From the NCBI GenBank assembly GCA_027325485.1, contig DAIEFN010000002.1, positions 19,395-83,394 on the forward strand: DNA of 64,000 nucleotides. Reading direction: 5' to 3'. This document shows positions 1-7,698 of this stretch, in pieces. The notes under the pieces were generated by a model, which made no database searches, was not told where the DNA came from, and saw nothing but the letters and a program-made list of their open reading frames with translations. The stretch comes from Candidatus Saccharimonadota bacterium (GTDB lineage Bacteria > Patescibacteriota > Saccharimonadia > Saccharimonadales > UBA4665). The translations under genes and the position numbers were made by a program. Position 1 is the first letter of the stretch, and every line of letters begins with the position of its first letter.

Positions 1-345
1 GTGCTAATTGCTAGCGGCCTAATGCTTACTTTACCTTTTGTTGGCGTGATGCGTGTTGCAGCCGCTCCTTCAATGAGCTCAATTGACCATGGCTCGAACT
101 CCAGCTGTGCTACTTACTGCGCAAAATTCAACGGCCCAGCGTTTACGACTCAACAAAACGTTATTAAACAGGATGAGACTGAGGCGCCTGACCCACTTTT
201 GCCACGCCCTAATCTAACACAACCTTACTTTACGCAATTCATGACTTTCATAGTCCCAAAAACGATTCGTCCAGCTAGCCAATTTAATTGCTCTCAATCA
301 CATCCACCGGACACTATCGCGTCCTTGGCTGTTTTTAGATTTTAG
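1..345 (+). CDS. Small secreted protein, possibly cut at its 5' end by the window edge
   Basis: The reading frame is open from base 1, where a GTG could be the start; because the window begins there, the true start may lie upstream. The product (114 residues) begins with a hydrophobic stretch of about 20 residues ending in an Ala-rich signal-peptidase-like site (VAAAPS). Two cysteines follow close together (CATYC, near residues 36-40) and the C-terminus ends in an aromatic RF. I do not recognise a domain. Its position ahead of a thiol-redox and metal-binding operon suggests an envelope role, but that is inference. Confidence 0.6.
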   Translation: MLIASGLMLTLPFVGVMRVAAAPSMSSIDHGSNSSCATYCAKFNGPAFTTQQNVIKQDETEAPDPLLPRPNLTQPYFTQFMTFIVPKTIRPASQFNCSQSHPPDTIASLAVFRF

Positions 346-401
346 AATACTCTCCTTGTCTTTTTACGTGTCATCTAACGAATAGATAAAGGAGTGTTCT
401 A

Positions 402-522
402 GTGAAGGCGCTACTACACACTACAGTGCGTCCGGTGTGGCAACAACCAGGTTTATGATTCTGACTTCAATAACCCACCCCATCAGCCTAAGTTGAGCAA
501 TCCCAAATCATCAACCGTCTAG
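402..522 (+). pseudogene. Tiny zinc-ribbon gene with an apparent +1 frameshift
   Basis: A GTG at 402 is preceded at normal distance by an AAGGAG ribosome site (389-394), but this frame stops after 18 codons. The frame one base later, from 406 to 522, is open and reads RYYTLQCVRCGNNQVYDSDF, a CxxCG knuckle typical of very small zinc-ribbon proteins. Removing one G from the AAGGCG after codon 2 would join start and zinc-ribbon into a protein of about 38 residues. Either a real frameshift, a sequencing error, or chance. The good ribosome site in one frame and the Cys motif in the other favour a single-base lesion. Confidence 0.45.
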
Positions 523-573
523 ATAACGACGCGTTGCAATTACTTACATCTACTTAACAATTGGAGAATTACG

Positions 574-771
574 ATGCTTCGCAACCCTAAAGCAATTTGG
601 TTAATGGTGGCTGGGGCGGTCATTGTCGGCGTCAGCGCTGCTAATATTTCGCATTTAAGCTTATTTATTAACCTTCTTTTACTGTGCTTTATAAGCATGA
701 TTCTTTTGATGGTACTTATTAGCAAAGTATTTAGAGCCATGCGTAAGCCACTCACCAATAATAAAAATTAA
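574..771 (+). CDS. Small two-helix membrane protein
   Basis: Sixty-five residues, with two hydrophobic segments (about residues 8-24 and 28-50) and a basic C-terminal tail (KVFRAMRKPLTNNKN). The start ATG has a GGAG ribosome site 7 nt upstream (563-566). It is the first intact small gene of a run of same-strand genes leading into the CcdA-like and redoxin genes, so it may be part of that operon. No family recognised. Confidence 0.6.
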   Translation: MLRNPKAIWLMVAGAVIVGVSAANISHLSLFINLLLLCFISMILLMVLISKVFRAMRKPLTNNKN

Positions 772-795
772 GACTATTTCTTGAAGGAGAAAATC

Positions 796-1230
796 ATGTT
801 AACCCCCACATTACTTGTTATTGCCGGGCTCTTCGTGCTGGCCTTGGGGATCAAAAGAAGTTTGTCGCTCAAGGTCTGCGCTTTATGCGTGAGCATATTC
901 GTAACCTGGACGGTACTGCTATTTTTGTATCGCACCAACCACTTCCATGACAGTGTGCTACTTAGCCTGCTGATAGGTCAGAGCATAACCGGCTTGTTTT
1001 ACTTGCTTAAAAAACGCGTTGCACCACTTCTACGTATTTTTACTTTGCCATTCTTCTTGACACTGACTAGCGTTTTTTACTTTACAATCACTCTGACTAA
1101 AGATGTGCTGGCGCCTTTACTGGTTCTACTTAGTCTTTGGGTTGGGGCCTATATCATTTTTGCCTGGCGTAATGATCCGGGCAAGAAGCAACTGAGTGAC
1201 GCAGTCATGAACTGCTGCGAGGAGAAATAA
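796..1230 (+). CDS. Polytopic membrane protein of unknown function
   Basis: The frame is open from a TTG at 781, but the GAAGGAG at 783-789 is clearly the ribosome site for the ATG at 796, which I choose (144 residues). About five hydrophobic helices cover nearly the whole length, ending in a short Cys pair (NCCEEK). The stop overlaps the next start (TAATG, one base), so it is translationally coupled to the CcdA-like gene. The coupling and the terminal CC suggest a helper of the redox or metal operon; the function is unknown. Confidence 0.65.
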   Translation: MLTPTLLVIAGLFVLALGIKRSLSLKVCALCVSIFVTWTVLLFLYRTNHFHDSVLLSLLIGQSITGLFYLLKKRVAPLLRIFTLPFFLTLTSVFYFTITLTKDVLAPLLVLLSLWVGAYIIFAWRNDPGKKQLSDAVMNCCEEK

Positions 1231-2123
1231 TGGGTATCGTCGCAACCGCTTCACTCATTACTGCATTTCTAGCCGGCAGTGCAGCGCTCTTTGCGCCCTG
1301 CTGCATTGGAGTGTTGTTGCCATCCTATCTGGCATCAATTTTTCGTACGCGCACCAAGATATTCCTAATGACCTTTGTTTTCTACCTCGGACTACTAACC
1401 GTATTTCTGCCTCTGGGCCTTGGCATTGCCAGCCTAGGCGGCTTGTTCCGTGACTATCATGGCATCTTCTTTACGCTTGGTGGACTATTTATGGTCGTAC
1501 TTGGTTTATCGCTTGTATTAGGTAGATCTTTAATGCTGCCCTTGCATATACACCCTAAGCTTGGTAAGCAACATAACTTCAGCTCACTCTATGTACTTGG
1601 CATATTCTCAGGCATTGCAACCAGTTGTTGTGCGCCAGTTTTAGCCGGCGTGTTAGCGCTGTCAGCGATGCCTGGATCGTGGCTGCTGGGCTCGGTCTAT
1701 TCCCTAGCATTTGTTACCGGTATGGTTGTACCCCTGTTTGGCTTTGCCCTGATATATGACCGCACGAAAGCCCTTAAACGCTTTACAGCGCTCAAGCGTC
1801 AGGTGCACTATTCGCTTTTTGGCCAAAAGGTTTCAGTCTACCTATCGCATTTGGTTTCGGGCATTTTGTATCTCCTGATTGGCGTGTTCATTCTTCTGTT
1901 TGAGAGGAAGGGGCCTGAAGTTTTTGGTGGGAACTACCAGATTGACATCAACATCTGGACAGCACAGATTACGCAATTTGCTAACCGTGCAACAAGAAAC
2001 GTTCCTGAATGGGTGTGGGCGATCGGCTTTGTTCTCGTCTTTACACTCATTGCGTGGTCGGCCTATCGACAGGCCCATAAAAATGAAGAAAAAGTAATCC
2101 AAGAAAAGGAGCATAAATCATGA
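1230..2123 (+). CDS. CcdA/DsbD-type transmembrane thiol-reductant transporter
   Basis: This 297-residue protein has the layout of the cytochrome c biogenesis/DsbD transmembrane family, which passes electrons from cytosolic thioredoxin across the membrane to extracytoplasmic thiol proteins. Six to seven hydrophobic helices are seen. Cysteine pairs sit at the expected positions in helices 1 and 4: APCCIG at 24-25 and TSCCAPV at 133-134, shared with CcdA proteins. The gene overlaps its upstream neighbour by one base and the downstream redoxin gene by four (ATGA), so the three are one translational unit. The likely partner is the redoxin encoded next. The C-terminal tail after residue 240 carries one extra helix not typical of short CcdA. 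Confidence 0.85.
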   Translation: MGIVATASLITAFLAGSAALFAPCCIGVLLPSYLASIFRTRTKIFLMTFVFYLGLLTVFLPLGLGIASLGGLFRDYHGIFFTLGGLFMVVLGLSLVLGRSLMLPLHIHPKLGKQHNFSSLYVLGIFSGIATSCCAPVLAGVLALSAMPGSWLLGSVYSLAFVTGMVVPLFGFALIYDRTKALKRFTALKRQVHYSLFGQKVSVYLSHLVSGILYLLIGVFILLFERKGPEVFGGNYQIDINIWTAQITQFANRATRNVPEWVWAIGFVLVFTLIAWSAYRQAHKNEEKVIQEKEHKS

Positions 2124-2698
2124 AATTCTGGGTAACTATTACATTAATTATTGGTACGTTTATGGTCTTTGCGATCTTCGCTGGCCGCAAGACCACAACT
2201 GATGGCACAATCGCACAACCAACAAGTAGTCTAGCCGCCATGGTTGGTAAGCCCGCCCCTGACTTTACGTTGCAAAGTTTGAAGGGGCAGACGTTTAGCT
2301 TGAGCAGCTTAAGGGGTAAAAAGGTAGTTCTCTTCTTTAACGAAGGGATTATGTGCTATCCGGCCTGCTGGAACCAGATGGCTGCACTGGGCACTGACTC
2401 AAAGCTCAACAACGCTAACGTTGTCAGCGCCAGCATCGTAGTCGACAGCAAGGATGAGTGGACTTCAGCAATCCGCAAAATGCCAGCCCTTGGCAAAGGC
2501 ACAATCTTACTTGATTCTGATGCGAGCGTATCGAATCTGTACAATATGCTCTCTTTGCCTTCCTCTATGCATCGGGGCATAAAGCCTGGGCATACCTACG
2601 TCATAATCGACCAAAACGGCATCGTGCGCTTCACTAAAGATGATCCGTCAATGGGCATTAATAACAACATACTTGAGAGCGAGGTGGCGAAGATATAA
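2120..2698 (+). CDS. Membrane-anchored redoxin (AhpC/TSA-TlpA type)
   Basis: One N-terminal anchor (about residues 4-21) is followed by a thioredoxin-fold domain with the typical opening GKPAPDFTLQSLKG (43-56) and strand LRGKKVVLFFNEG. The active cysteines are C79 and C83 in MCYPAC, a spacing seen in peroxiredoxin-like redoxins rather than the CxxC of thioredoxins. It should act outside the membrane as a thiol peroxidase or disulfide reductase, recharged by the CcdA-like protein encoded just upstream with a four-base overlap. 192 residues. Confidence 0.85.
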   Translation: MKFWVTITLIIGTFMVFAIFAGRKTTTDGTIAQPTSSLAAMVGKPAPDFTLQSLKGQTFSLSSLRGKKVVLFFNEGIMCYPACWNQMAALGTDSKLNNANVVSASIVVDSKDEWTSAIRKMPALGKGTILLDSDASVSNLYNMLSLPSSMHRGIKPGHTYVIIDQNGIVRFTKDDPSMGINNNILESEVAKI

Positions 2699-2746
2699 GG
2701 TCAAGCATCTCAATGGAAAAGTTAAGTTAGATAAGGAGTTAAATTT

Positions 2747-3379
2747 GTGAATAAGCAATTCTTTAAATTCATTAACACCAGGTGGTTTATTGGCATAAGT
2801 GGCCTAGTACTTGGTGCAGCAATCATTCTGGGCATTCGTTTCTATACTTACCAACCAGTCACAGTTCACTACCATGCTAACTTTGCCTTATATATCAACG
2901 GGCAGAGAGAACAGTTCAGGGGCATTCAGTACTACACCGATGCTGAGATGTGCACTCTAAATAACACTATGACACCAGTCGGGCGGGCGCATATGCACGA
3001 TAATGTTAATAATGTAGTCCACGTTGAAGATCATGCGGTGACCTGGGGCCAGTTCTTTGCTAACTTAGATTGGTATATGGGGCCAGACTTCATTGAATCG
3101 CCTGACGGCACAATGTATAAGGAGACTGGAAATTCTAAATTGAATATCTTAATTGACGGTCAGAACTACACTGACTTAGGCGGAGTAGCCAATACCGTTA
3201 TAAAAGATCAGGATAAGCTACTGGTGAGTTACGGCGATGAAAGTGACGTTACTCTAGAGCAAGAATATAACGCCATACCAAGTACCGCTCATCACTATGA
3301 CGTCACTAAAGACCCTGCAAGTTGTAGCGGTAGCGTTAGTAACGTTTCGATACGCGATCGCTTAGTCCATATGCTTTAG
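2747..3379 (+). CDS. Membrane-anchored His-rich protein, probable metal binder
   Basis: The start is a GTG at 2747 with AAGGAG at 2733-2738. An N-terminal anchor (about 14-32) is followed by an extracytoplasmic domain rich in candidate metal ligands: HYH (41-43), C69, HMH (82-84), H92 and H96, with a pattern of an NGQ strand followed by H-x-HD and VHVE that I know from uncharacterised envelope proteins of Patescibacteria and archaea. No named domain can be given. It closes the redox operon, so a copper or other metal-handling role alongside the redoxin is plausible. 210 residues. Confidence 0.65.
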   Translation: MNKQFFKFINTRWFIGISGLVLGAAIILGIRFYTYQPVTVHYHANFALYINGQREQFRGIQYYTDAEMCTLNNTMTPVGRAHMHDNVNNVVHVEDHAVTWGQFFANLDWYMGPDFIESPDGTMYKETGNSKLNILIDGQNYTDLGGVANTVIKDQDKLLVSYGDESDVTLEQEYNAIPSTAHHYDVTKDPASCSGSVSNVSIRDRLVHML

Positions 3380-3566
3380 GAAGATCTACTAGTAAATAGA
3401 GCCCCCGTCTTAGATTAATAGAAATCGTATGCTAATTGGGGCATAGAAGAGGGAGTGAGCGTTGCGACACCCGAACTATTAGCAGTTCTACGCAATCTAA
3501 CATTTTAATAACTAACGTATGCCCTTGCTATACGTTCCTCTCTGCTGTTAGATAGTATGAATTGAT

Positions 3567-4247
3567 ATGATTATAGCGCTCTACGGCTCTGGCGAGTTTA
3601 CAGACTCAGTTAATGAAATTGACCGTTATTTAATCGAGAAATATAAGCTAAAAACTGTAGCCGTTATCCCTACAGCAGCCGGCAAAGAACGTGACTATTA
3701 TAAGTGGATAGATATGGCGCAGTTACACTACGCCAACTTTAAGCTTAACGTTGTTCCGGTACCAGTAATTAATGCTCAAGATGCCAATGACGCTGAACTA
3801 GTTAAGCTTCTAGATCAAGCTGACTGGATATTTTTCTCTGGGGGTAGCCCTAAGTATCTGCTTGATACCCTTAAAGGCTCAAAACTATGGGATAAGGTCA
3901 TTCAAAGATTGAATGAAGGCGCGTTGCTAGCTGGAAGCTCGGCTGGAGCCATGATAATGGGCAACTACCTACTTGAAAGTCCCTTTAAGGCAGTATTTAG
4001 TAGCCTGCCCGCCAATTGGGATAAAGCTTTCAAGCTAGTTGATTTTACGGTCTTCCCACACTTTAACAAGCTAAAAAGATATAACAAATTAATCAGTAAG
4101 GTTATTAAAAAAGCACCCCTTGAAGTCCGCAACTCGTGGATTGGCATTGAGGAGAACACCGCCTTAATTATCGATAGTGACGGCAGTAGAATAAAAGGAG
4201 TTGGAACGGTAGATATTCAAAGTCAGGAAGTTAGTTTAATAGAATAA
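3567..4247 (+). CDS. Peptidase S51 family protein (dipeptidase E/cyanophycinase-like)
   Basis: The 226-residue product has the S51 signature: FSGGSP (90-94) and the nucleophile elbow AGSSAGAM, with Ser125 as expected catalytic serine and His165 (FPHF) as likely base. Family members cleave Asp-X dipeptides or cyanophycin in the cytosol. The sequence has no signal peptide. The following gene starts 5 bp after its stop, so the two form an operon. Substrate cannot be told from sequence. Confidence 0.85.
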   Translation: MIIALYGSGEFTDSVNEIDRYLIEKYKLKTVAVIPTAAGKERDYYKWIDMAQLHYANFKLNVVPVPVINAQDANDAELVKLLDQADWIFFSGGSPKYLLDTLKGSKLWDKVIQRLNEGALLAGSSAGAMIMGNYLLESPFKAVFSSLPANWDKAFKLVDFTVFPHFNKLKRYNKLISKVIKKAPLEVRNSWIGIEENTALIIDSDGSRIKGVGTVDIQSQEVSLIE

Positions 4248-4252
4248 GCGCC

Positions 4253-4717
4253 ATGTCATACCTTGTCGATTTTAATAAAGTTTCTACTATTGGGCTCGAA
4301 TCGTCGCCTTACGCCAAAGCCCTGGCTGGCTTAAGAGCTAATGAAGCCAGATACTTTCACAATAAGTACAACCATAACTTTAGCGTTGTGCCAGCTAGCG
4401 AGAGTCAGGCCACGCTTGATTACGTTAACCAGGTATTACAATCCGAGCGCGAGCTTGTCTTCTCGGCACGACCGCTCGAAACGTCTATTTTCCAGGTTGA
4501 GAACATTAAGTGGGCTTATGTGTTTTATGAAGATGGGCTAGAAGTAAACGTAATGTATACAATTGATGATCCAAAAAGGCGTGCCGTCGGCTTTAAACTC
4601 TCAGAAGGAATGCCAATTCCGCAAGAGCTCGAGACTAAGTTTAAGTTTGCACGCCAGAAATCGAAACTAGCTGGAACGATTAGAGGATCCTTTTTTATAA
4701 TTAAAAATGAATATTAG
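4253..4717 (+). CDS. Conserved-looking hypothetical protein downstream of the S51 peptidase
   Basis: A soluble protein of 154 residues with mixed charge and no signal peptide or motif I recognise. It starts 5 bp after the peptidase gene, so it is cotranscribed. Its last 17 bp overlap tail to tail with the end of the LysR gene on the other strand. Confidence 0.6.
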   Translation: MSYLVDFNKVSTIGLESSPYAKALAGLRANEARYFHNKYNHNFSVVPASESQATLDYVNQVLQSERELVFSARPLETSIFQVENIKWAYVFYEDGLEVNVMYTIDDPKRRAVGFKLSEGMPIPQELETKFKFARQKSKLAGTIRGSFFIIKNEY

Positions 4718-5567
4718 GCGCAATCCCAGCAAGTAGTCGATTAACGTGCCTAGCTATGTCTTCTTGGGCTGACGCCTTGTCGCTCTTTCTCGTAACTACC
4801 CATATTGGACGGGCTAGGGTTGGTGTTTTTACTTTTAGTAATTTACCATCTGCAATATCTTCTCGAACCATGTGATAAGGCAGTAATGCCGTACCTCTGC
4901 CATCAATCGCCATATCCTTAAGTAGATCTAAGCTGGTAGAGAAAAAGATTGGGTGTATATCTAAATAGAGCCGTTTAAATTGCTTAACGAAGTGAGTATA
5001 CGTTGTTGAGTCAGCGTTAAATGCCAACCAGTCGACAATTGAATCTTCCCTTCTCTTAACTTTAAGCTTAGGAGAACGCACAAATACAAATTTTTCGTTA
5101 TGCAGTCTTTTGATACGGATCTCTTTAGTAAGCAGCCCGGGCTGGCCAGTAATTAGGCCAATGTCAATCTTCTCCGCTGTTAAGGCATTAATTATTTTTT
5201 TAGAATTATCTACCATAATCTTGAGCCCGCTGAGCAGTTCGATTGATTGAGAGGAGGAATATAGCAAATGCGCAATGCTGTCTATAATCCCGACGTGTCG
5301 TGTTGGGTCATGAGCTACGCTAGCCAATTTTTGCTGCAGTAGTTTATCTTCTTTTAAGATCTTCTTAGCGCTCTCAAGGACGACCTTTCCTTCAGTAGTT
5401 AGAGCAACGTCATAACGATTGCGTTTAAACAGCTTAACTCCTAAAGAGCGCTCCAGTGAGCCAATTGCTAAGGTGATCGCCGGTTGCGATTTGCCGAGAG
5501 ATTTAGCGGCTGCTGAAAAGCTTTTCAGCCGTGCGACCTCATAGAATTTGCGGTATCTGTGATCCAT
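4701..5567 (-). CDS. LysR-family transcriptional regulator
   Basis: The N-terminus is a classic LysR winged helix-turn-helix (FYEVARLKSFSAAAKSLGKS, then QPAIT and LERSLGVKLFKR), followed by a substrate-binding domain, total 288 residues. The frame can start at 5576, but a -10 box TATAAT on the minus strand (5580-5575) ends exactly 7 nt before the ATG at 5567, so I prefer this start and a leaderless mRNA. It is divergent from the inositol-phosphate synthase gene and a 17-bp palindrome lies between them, making that gene its likely target. The effector is unknown. Confidence 0.88.
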   Translation of the reverse strand: MDHRYRKFYEVARLKSFSAAAKSLGKSQPAITLAIGSLERSLGVKLFKRNRYDVALTTEGKVVLESAKKILKEDKLLQQKLASVAHDPTRHVGIIDSIAHLLYSSSQSIELLSGLKIMVDNSKKIINALTAEKIDIGLITGQPGLLTKEIRIKRLHNEKFVFVRSPKLKVKRREDSIVDWLAFNADSTTYTHFVKQFKRLYLDIHPIFFSTSLDLLKDMAIDGRGTALLPYHMVREDIADGKLLKVKTPTLARPIWVVTRKSDKASAQEDIARHVNRLLAGIAPNIHF

Positions 5568-5594
5568 GAAGTTCATTATATAGCATAGTCTTTA

Positions 5595-5611
5595 CTTATA
5601 TCAGGTATAAG
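5595..5611. promoter_or_regulatory. Palindromic LysR-type operator
   Basis: CTTATA-TCAGG-TATAAG is a perfect 6-5-6 inverted repeat holding a T-N11-A core, the LysR box form. It lies directly upstream of the -35 box of the inositol-phosphate synthase promoter, the usual activation site of LysR regulators, and upstream of the LysR -10 box in the other direction. Confidence 0.6.
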
Positions 5612-5612
5612 C

Positions 5613-5641
5613 TTGTCTTATTTTAGAAGCTTGTATAGAAT
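5613..5641 (+). promoter_or_regulatory. Sigma70-type promoter of the inositol-phosphate synthase gene
   Basis: TTGTCT (5613-5618), 17-bp spacer, TAGAAT (5636-5641). The ATG at 5649 lies 7 nt after the -10 box, so transcription would start on or next to the A of the start codon, giving a leaderless mRNA. Confidence 0.55.
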
Positions 5642-5648
5642 ACTTCTT

Positions 5649-6800
5649 ATGTCACACACAACCAACTCTAACTCAGAAATAAAAATAGCCGTCATAGGAG
5701 CAGGAAACTGTTTCTCAGCGCTTTACCAAGGTTTTACTTATTACAAAGATTCAACCGAGTCAGATAATATTCCAGGGGTTATGTTTGCCGACATTGGTGG
5801 CTACCGCCCGAGCGATATTAAAGTTGTAGCTGTTTATGATGTTGATGAGCGTAAAGTTGGCAAACCAACTGGGGAAGCAATCTTTGCCAAGCCTAACTGT
5901 GCGCGCGTTTTTGCACCTGATGTTCCAGCTGGTCCAATCGTTCAGATGGGTCACGTTTTAGATGGTGTATCTAGTTACATGCAAGAACAACCGGCTGACT
6001 TTGGTTTTCGAGTTTCAGACGCCAAACCAGTAGATATGGTTCAATCTCTCAAAGATAGTGGCGCTGACTTACTGGTTAATTACCTGCCAGTTGGTTCGCA
6101 ACAAGCCAGTGAGTTCTATGCTCAGGCGGCAATTGACGCCAACATTGCCTTCCTAAACTGTATTCCAGTATTTATTGCTAGTAACCCAAAGTGGGAACAG
6201 AAATTCATAGATGCCAAACTACCTCTTATTGGCGACGATATGCGCTCCCAGCTAGGAGCAAGTGTGTTAAGTCAGGTGCTACAAGAACTGGCATTTGATC
6301 GCGGGATGGTCGTAGATTTTCACCAGCAACTTAATATTGGTGGCAACACTGACTTTAACAACATGATGGTTCAATCTAGACTTGCCAGCAAAAAAGAGAG
6401 TAAAGAGAACGTCATCCGTGCCCAGAACGATTTAAGGGGCATAGCAGTGCCAGAGCACAGCTTATTCGCTGGTCCAAGCACCTTCCTGCCCTACCTTAAA
6501 GACAATAAGGTTGCTTACTTTAATATCCGCTTGCGTGGCTTTGGTGATGCTTCTGTAACAATAGATGCTAAATTATCGGTTCAAGATAGTGAGAACAGTG
6601 CTGGTGTGGTGATTGATGCGATTAGATACTTAAAAGTCGCTAAGGAATTAGGGGTTGTAGGCGCACTAAGAGGTCCAAGCGCATGGACTCAAAAGACTCC
6701 GCCAGAACAAATGATGTACGCTGATGCTAAGCTTGAGTGCGAAGCACTCGCTAAAAGACGATTAACGCCGTCAGTCAAACGACAACTTACTAAGGCTTAA
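5649..6800 (+). CDS. ino1: Inositol-3-phosphate synthase (myo-inositol-1-phosphate synthase)
   Basis: Converts glucose 6-phosphate to inositol 1-phosphate in the cytosol with bound NAD. The N-terminal NAD-binding motif is VIGAGNCFSAL, followed by the family blocks VDERKVGKP, NYLPVGS, CIPVFIAS, IGDDMRSQLGA and NIGGNTDFNNM. Length (383 residues) and sequence fit the short actinobacterial/archaeal type, not the 500-residue eukaryotic enzyme. The frame is open from 5613, but that TTG is the -35 box; ATG 5649 is the start. In Actinobacteria the product feeds phosphatidylinositol and mycothiol; no other inositol gene is in the window. Likely controlled by the divergent LysR regulator. Confidence 0.92.
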   Translation: MSHTTNSNSEIKIAVIGAGNCFSALYQGFTYYKDSTESDNIPGVMFADIGGYRPSDIKVVAVYDVDERKVGKPTGEAIFAKPNCARVFAPDVPAGPIVQMGHVLDGVSSYMQEQPADFGFRVSDAKPVDMVQSLKDSGADLLVNYLPVGSQQASEFYAQAAIDANIAFLNCIPVFIASNPKWEQKFIDAKLPLIGDDMRSQLGASVLSQVLQELAFDRGMVVDFHQQLNIGGNTDFNNMMVQSRLASKKESKENVIRAQNDLRGIAVPEHSLFAGPSTFLPYLKDNKVAYFNIRLRGFGDASVTIDAKLSVQDSENSAGVVIDAIRYLKVAKELGVVGALRGPSAWTQKTPPEQMMYADAKLECEALAKRRLTPSVKRQLTKA

Positions 6801-6868
6801 TTACTTCTTCGAACTAGCCTCTAGGATATATGACTAGGTGACAACTAGTTACTTAAAAGTCGTAGGGT

Positions 6869-7294
6869 TTATTTAGTTCGTTTCTTCAACAGCGGACTTC
6901 GATCAGTTCGAGAAATATTTATAAGGTATACAACAATTAAGGCAGCAATTACTACTGCCGTCATCTCCCATGCTTTCGTTGTTTGTGTTTGACTAAGAGG
7001 AGCCCTGTTTATACCTAGAGCGCTACCCAAGCTATCCTAAGAAATCTTCTTTGAAGATTCGCCTGAAGCATTAATTTAACCGCTACCCATACTAGTATCA
7101 GAGGTTATGGAACCTAGCGCCTGGACACGACTTGTACTACCTGGCGTAGACGTATTTTGGATGCTAGAGATTGTTATTACTGGAGCTGCAATTACACTAG
7201 GATCAGCAACTAGTGTCAAGCCGTAACCGACAGTGTCAAAGGTAGTAGCACAGTTACAAAAGCACCCTACCTCCAGACAGTATCTGGGCTGCAA
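6869..7294 (-). pseudogene. Broken gene for a surface protein with C-terminal membrane anchor
   Basis: On the minus strand one frame runs from about 7294 to a final TAA at 6869-6871, interrupted in frame by a TAA (7076-7078) and a TAG further on. Despite the stops the translation stays protein-like: Ser/Thr-rich, then a clear C-terminal hydrophobic helix (MTAVVIAALIVVYLINI) and a basic tail (RSPLLKKRTK). The upstream end has no start with ribosome site and meets stops beyond 7295. I read it as a decayed, 5'-truncated gene for an anchored exported protein. Confidence 0.6.
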
Positions 7295-7321
7295 ATCTTA
7301 ACTACAGGCCAAGCCTCATAG

Positions 7322-7513
7322 TTAAAGCTCGCACTTACCACCCAGTCCGGCGTCGCAATCGCAACCTTTATTATTCGTCACGGTATCTATCTAAAGCACT
7401 TACTCACCAAAGGTGAAACTTTTGCGTTGCACTACCCAATGCTAGATATCACAATTGTCTTTACTGCCATTTGCGGCACCGTCTTAATCCGTATGGTGGG
7501 CTTGATTGACTAG
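7322..7513 (+). pseudogene. C-terminal fragment of a membrane protein gene
   Basis: Following an in-frame TAG at 7319-7321, 63 codons read as good membrane protein: a helix (TTQSGVAIATFIIRHGIYL), a short charged loop, and a second helix (LDITIVFTAICGTVLI), ending at TAG 7511. There is no start codon with ribosome site. The fragment points away from the broken gene on the minus strand, and both lose their 5' parts near 7295-7321, as expected if one deletion removed both 5' ends. Confidence 0.55.
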
Positions 7514-7574
7514 ATTAAGTAAGTTTACGACTTCGTATATCTTTAGTAACTTAGGGGAAACTGTATTACTTCTT

Positions 7575-7603
7575 TTGTTAATCTGAGATTTATGTGCTAT
7601 TAT
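7575..7603 (+). promoter_or_regulatory. Promoter of the DEAD-box helicase gene, with long 5' leader
   Basis: TTGTTA (7575-7580), 17-bp spacer, TATTAT (7598-7603), followed by about 88 nt of leader before the ATG at 7699. A long leader in front of an RNA helicase gene recalls cold-shock-type control, although I see no clear hairpin in it. Confidence 0.55.
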
Positions 7604-7698
7604 AAATGTAATTGTATTTGATGAATCCGGGTTTGTAGGTTATTACTCGACTTCAACAAGCGCAGTATATAACTAACCAAAAGAAGGATTCATTTTTT

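Noticed and set aside
3465..3510. Seventeen-codon GTG frame between the redox operon and the S51 gene
   Set aside because: The purine-rich ribosome-like stretch directly abuts the GTG with no spacing; too short to support.
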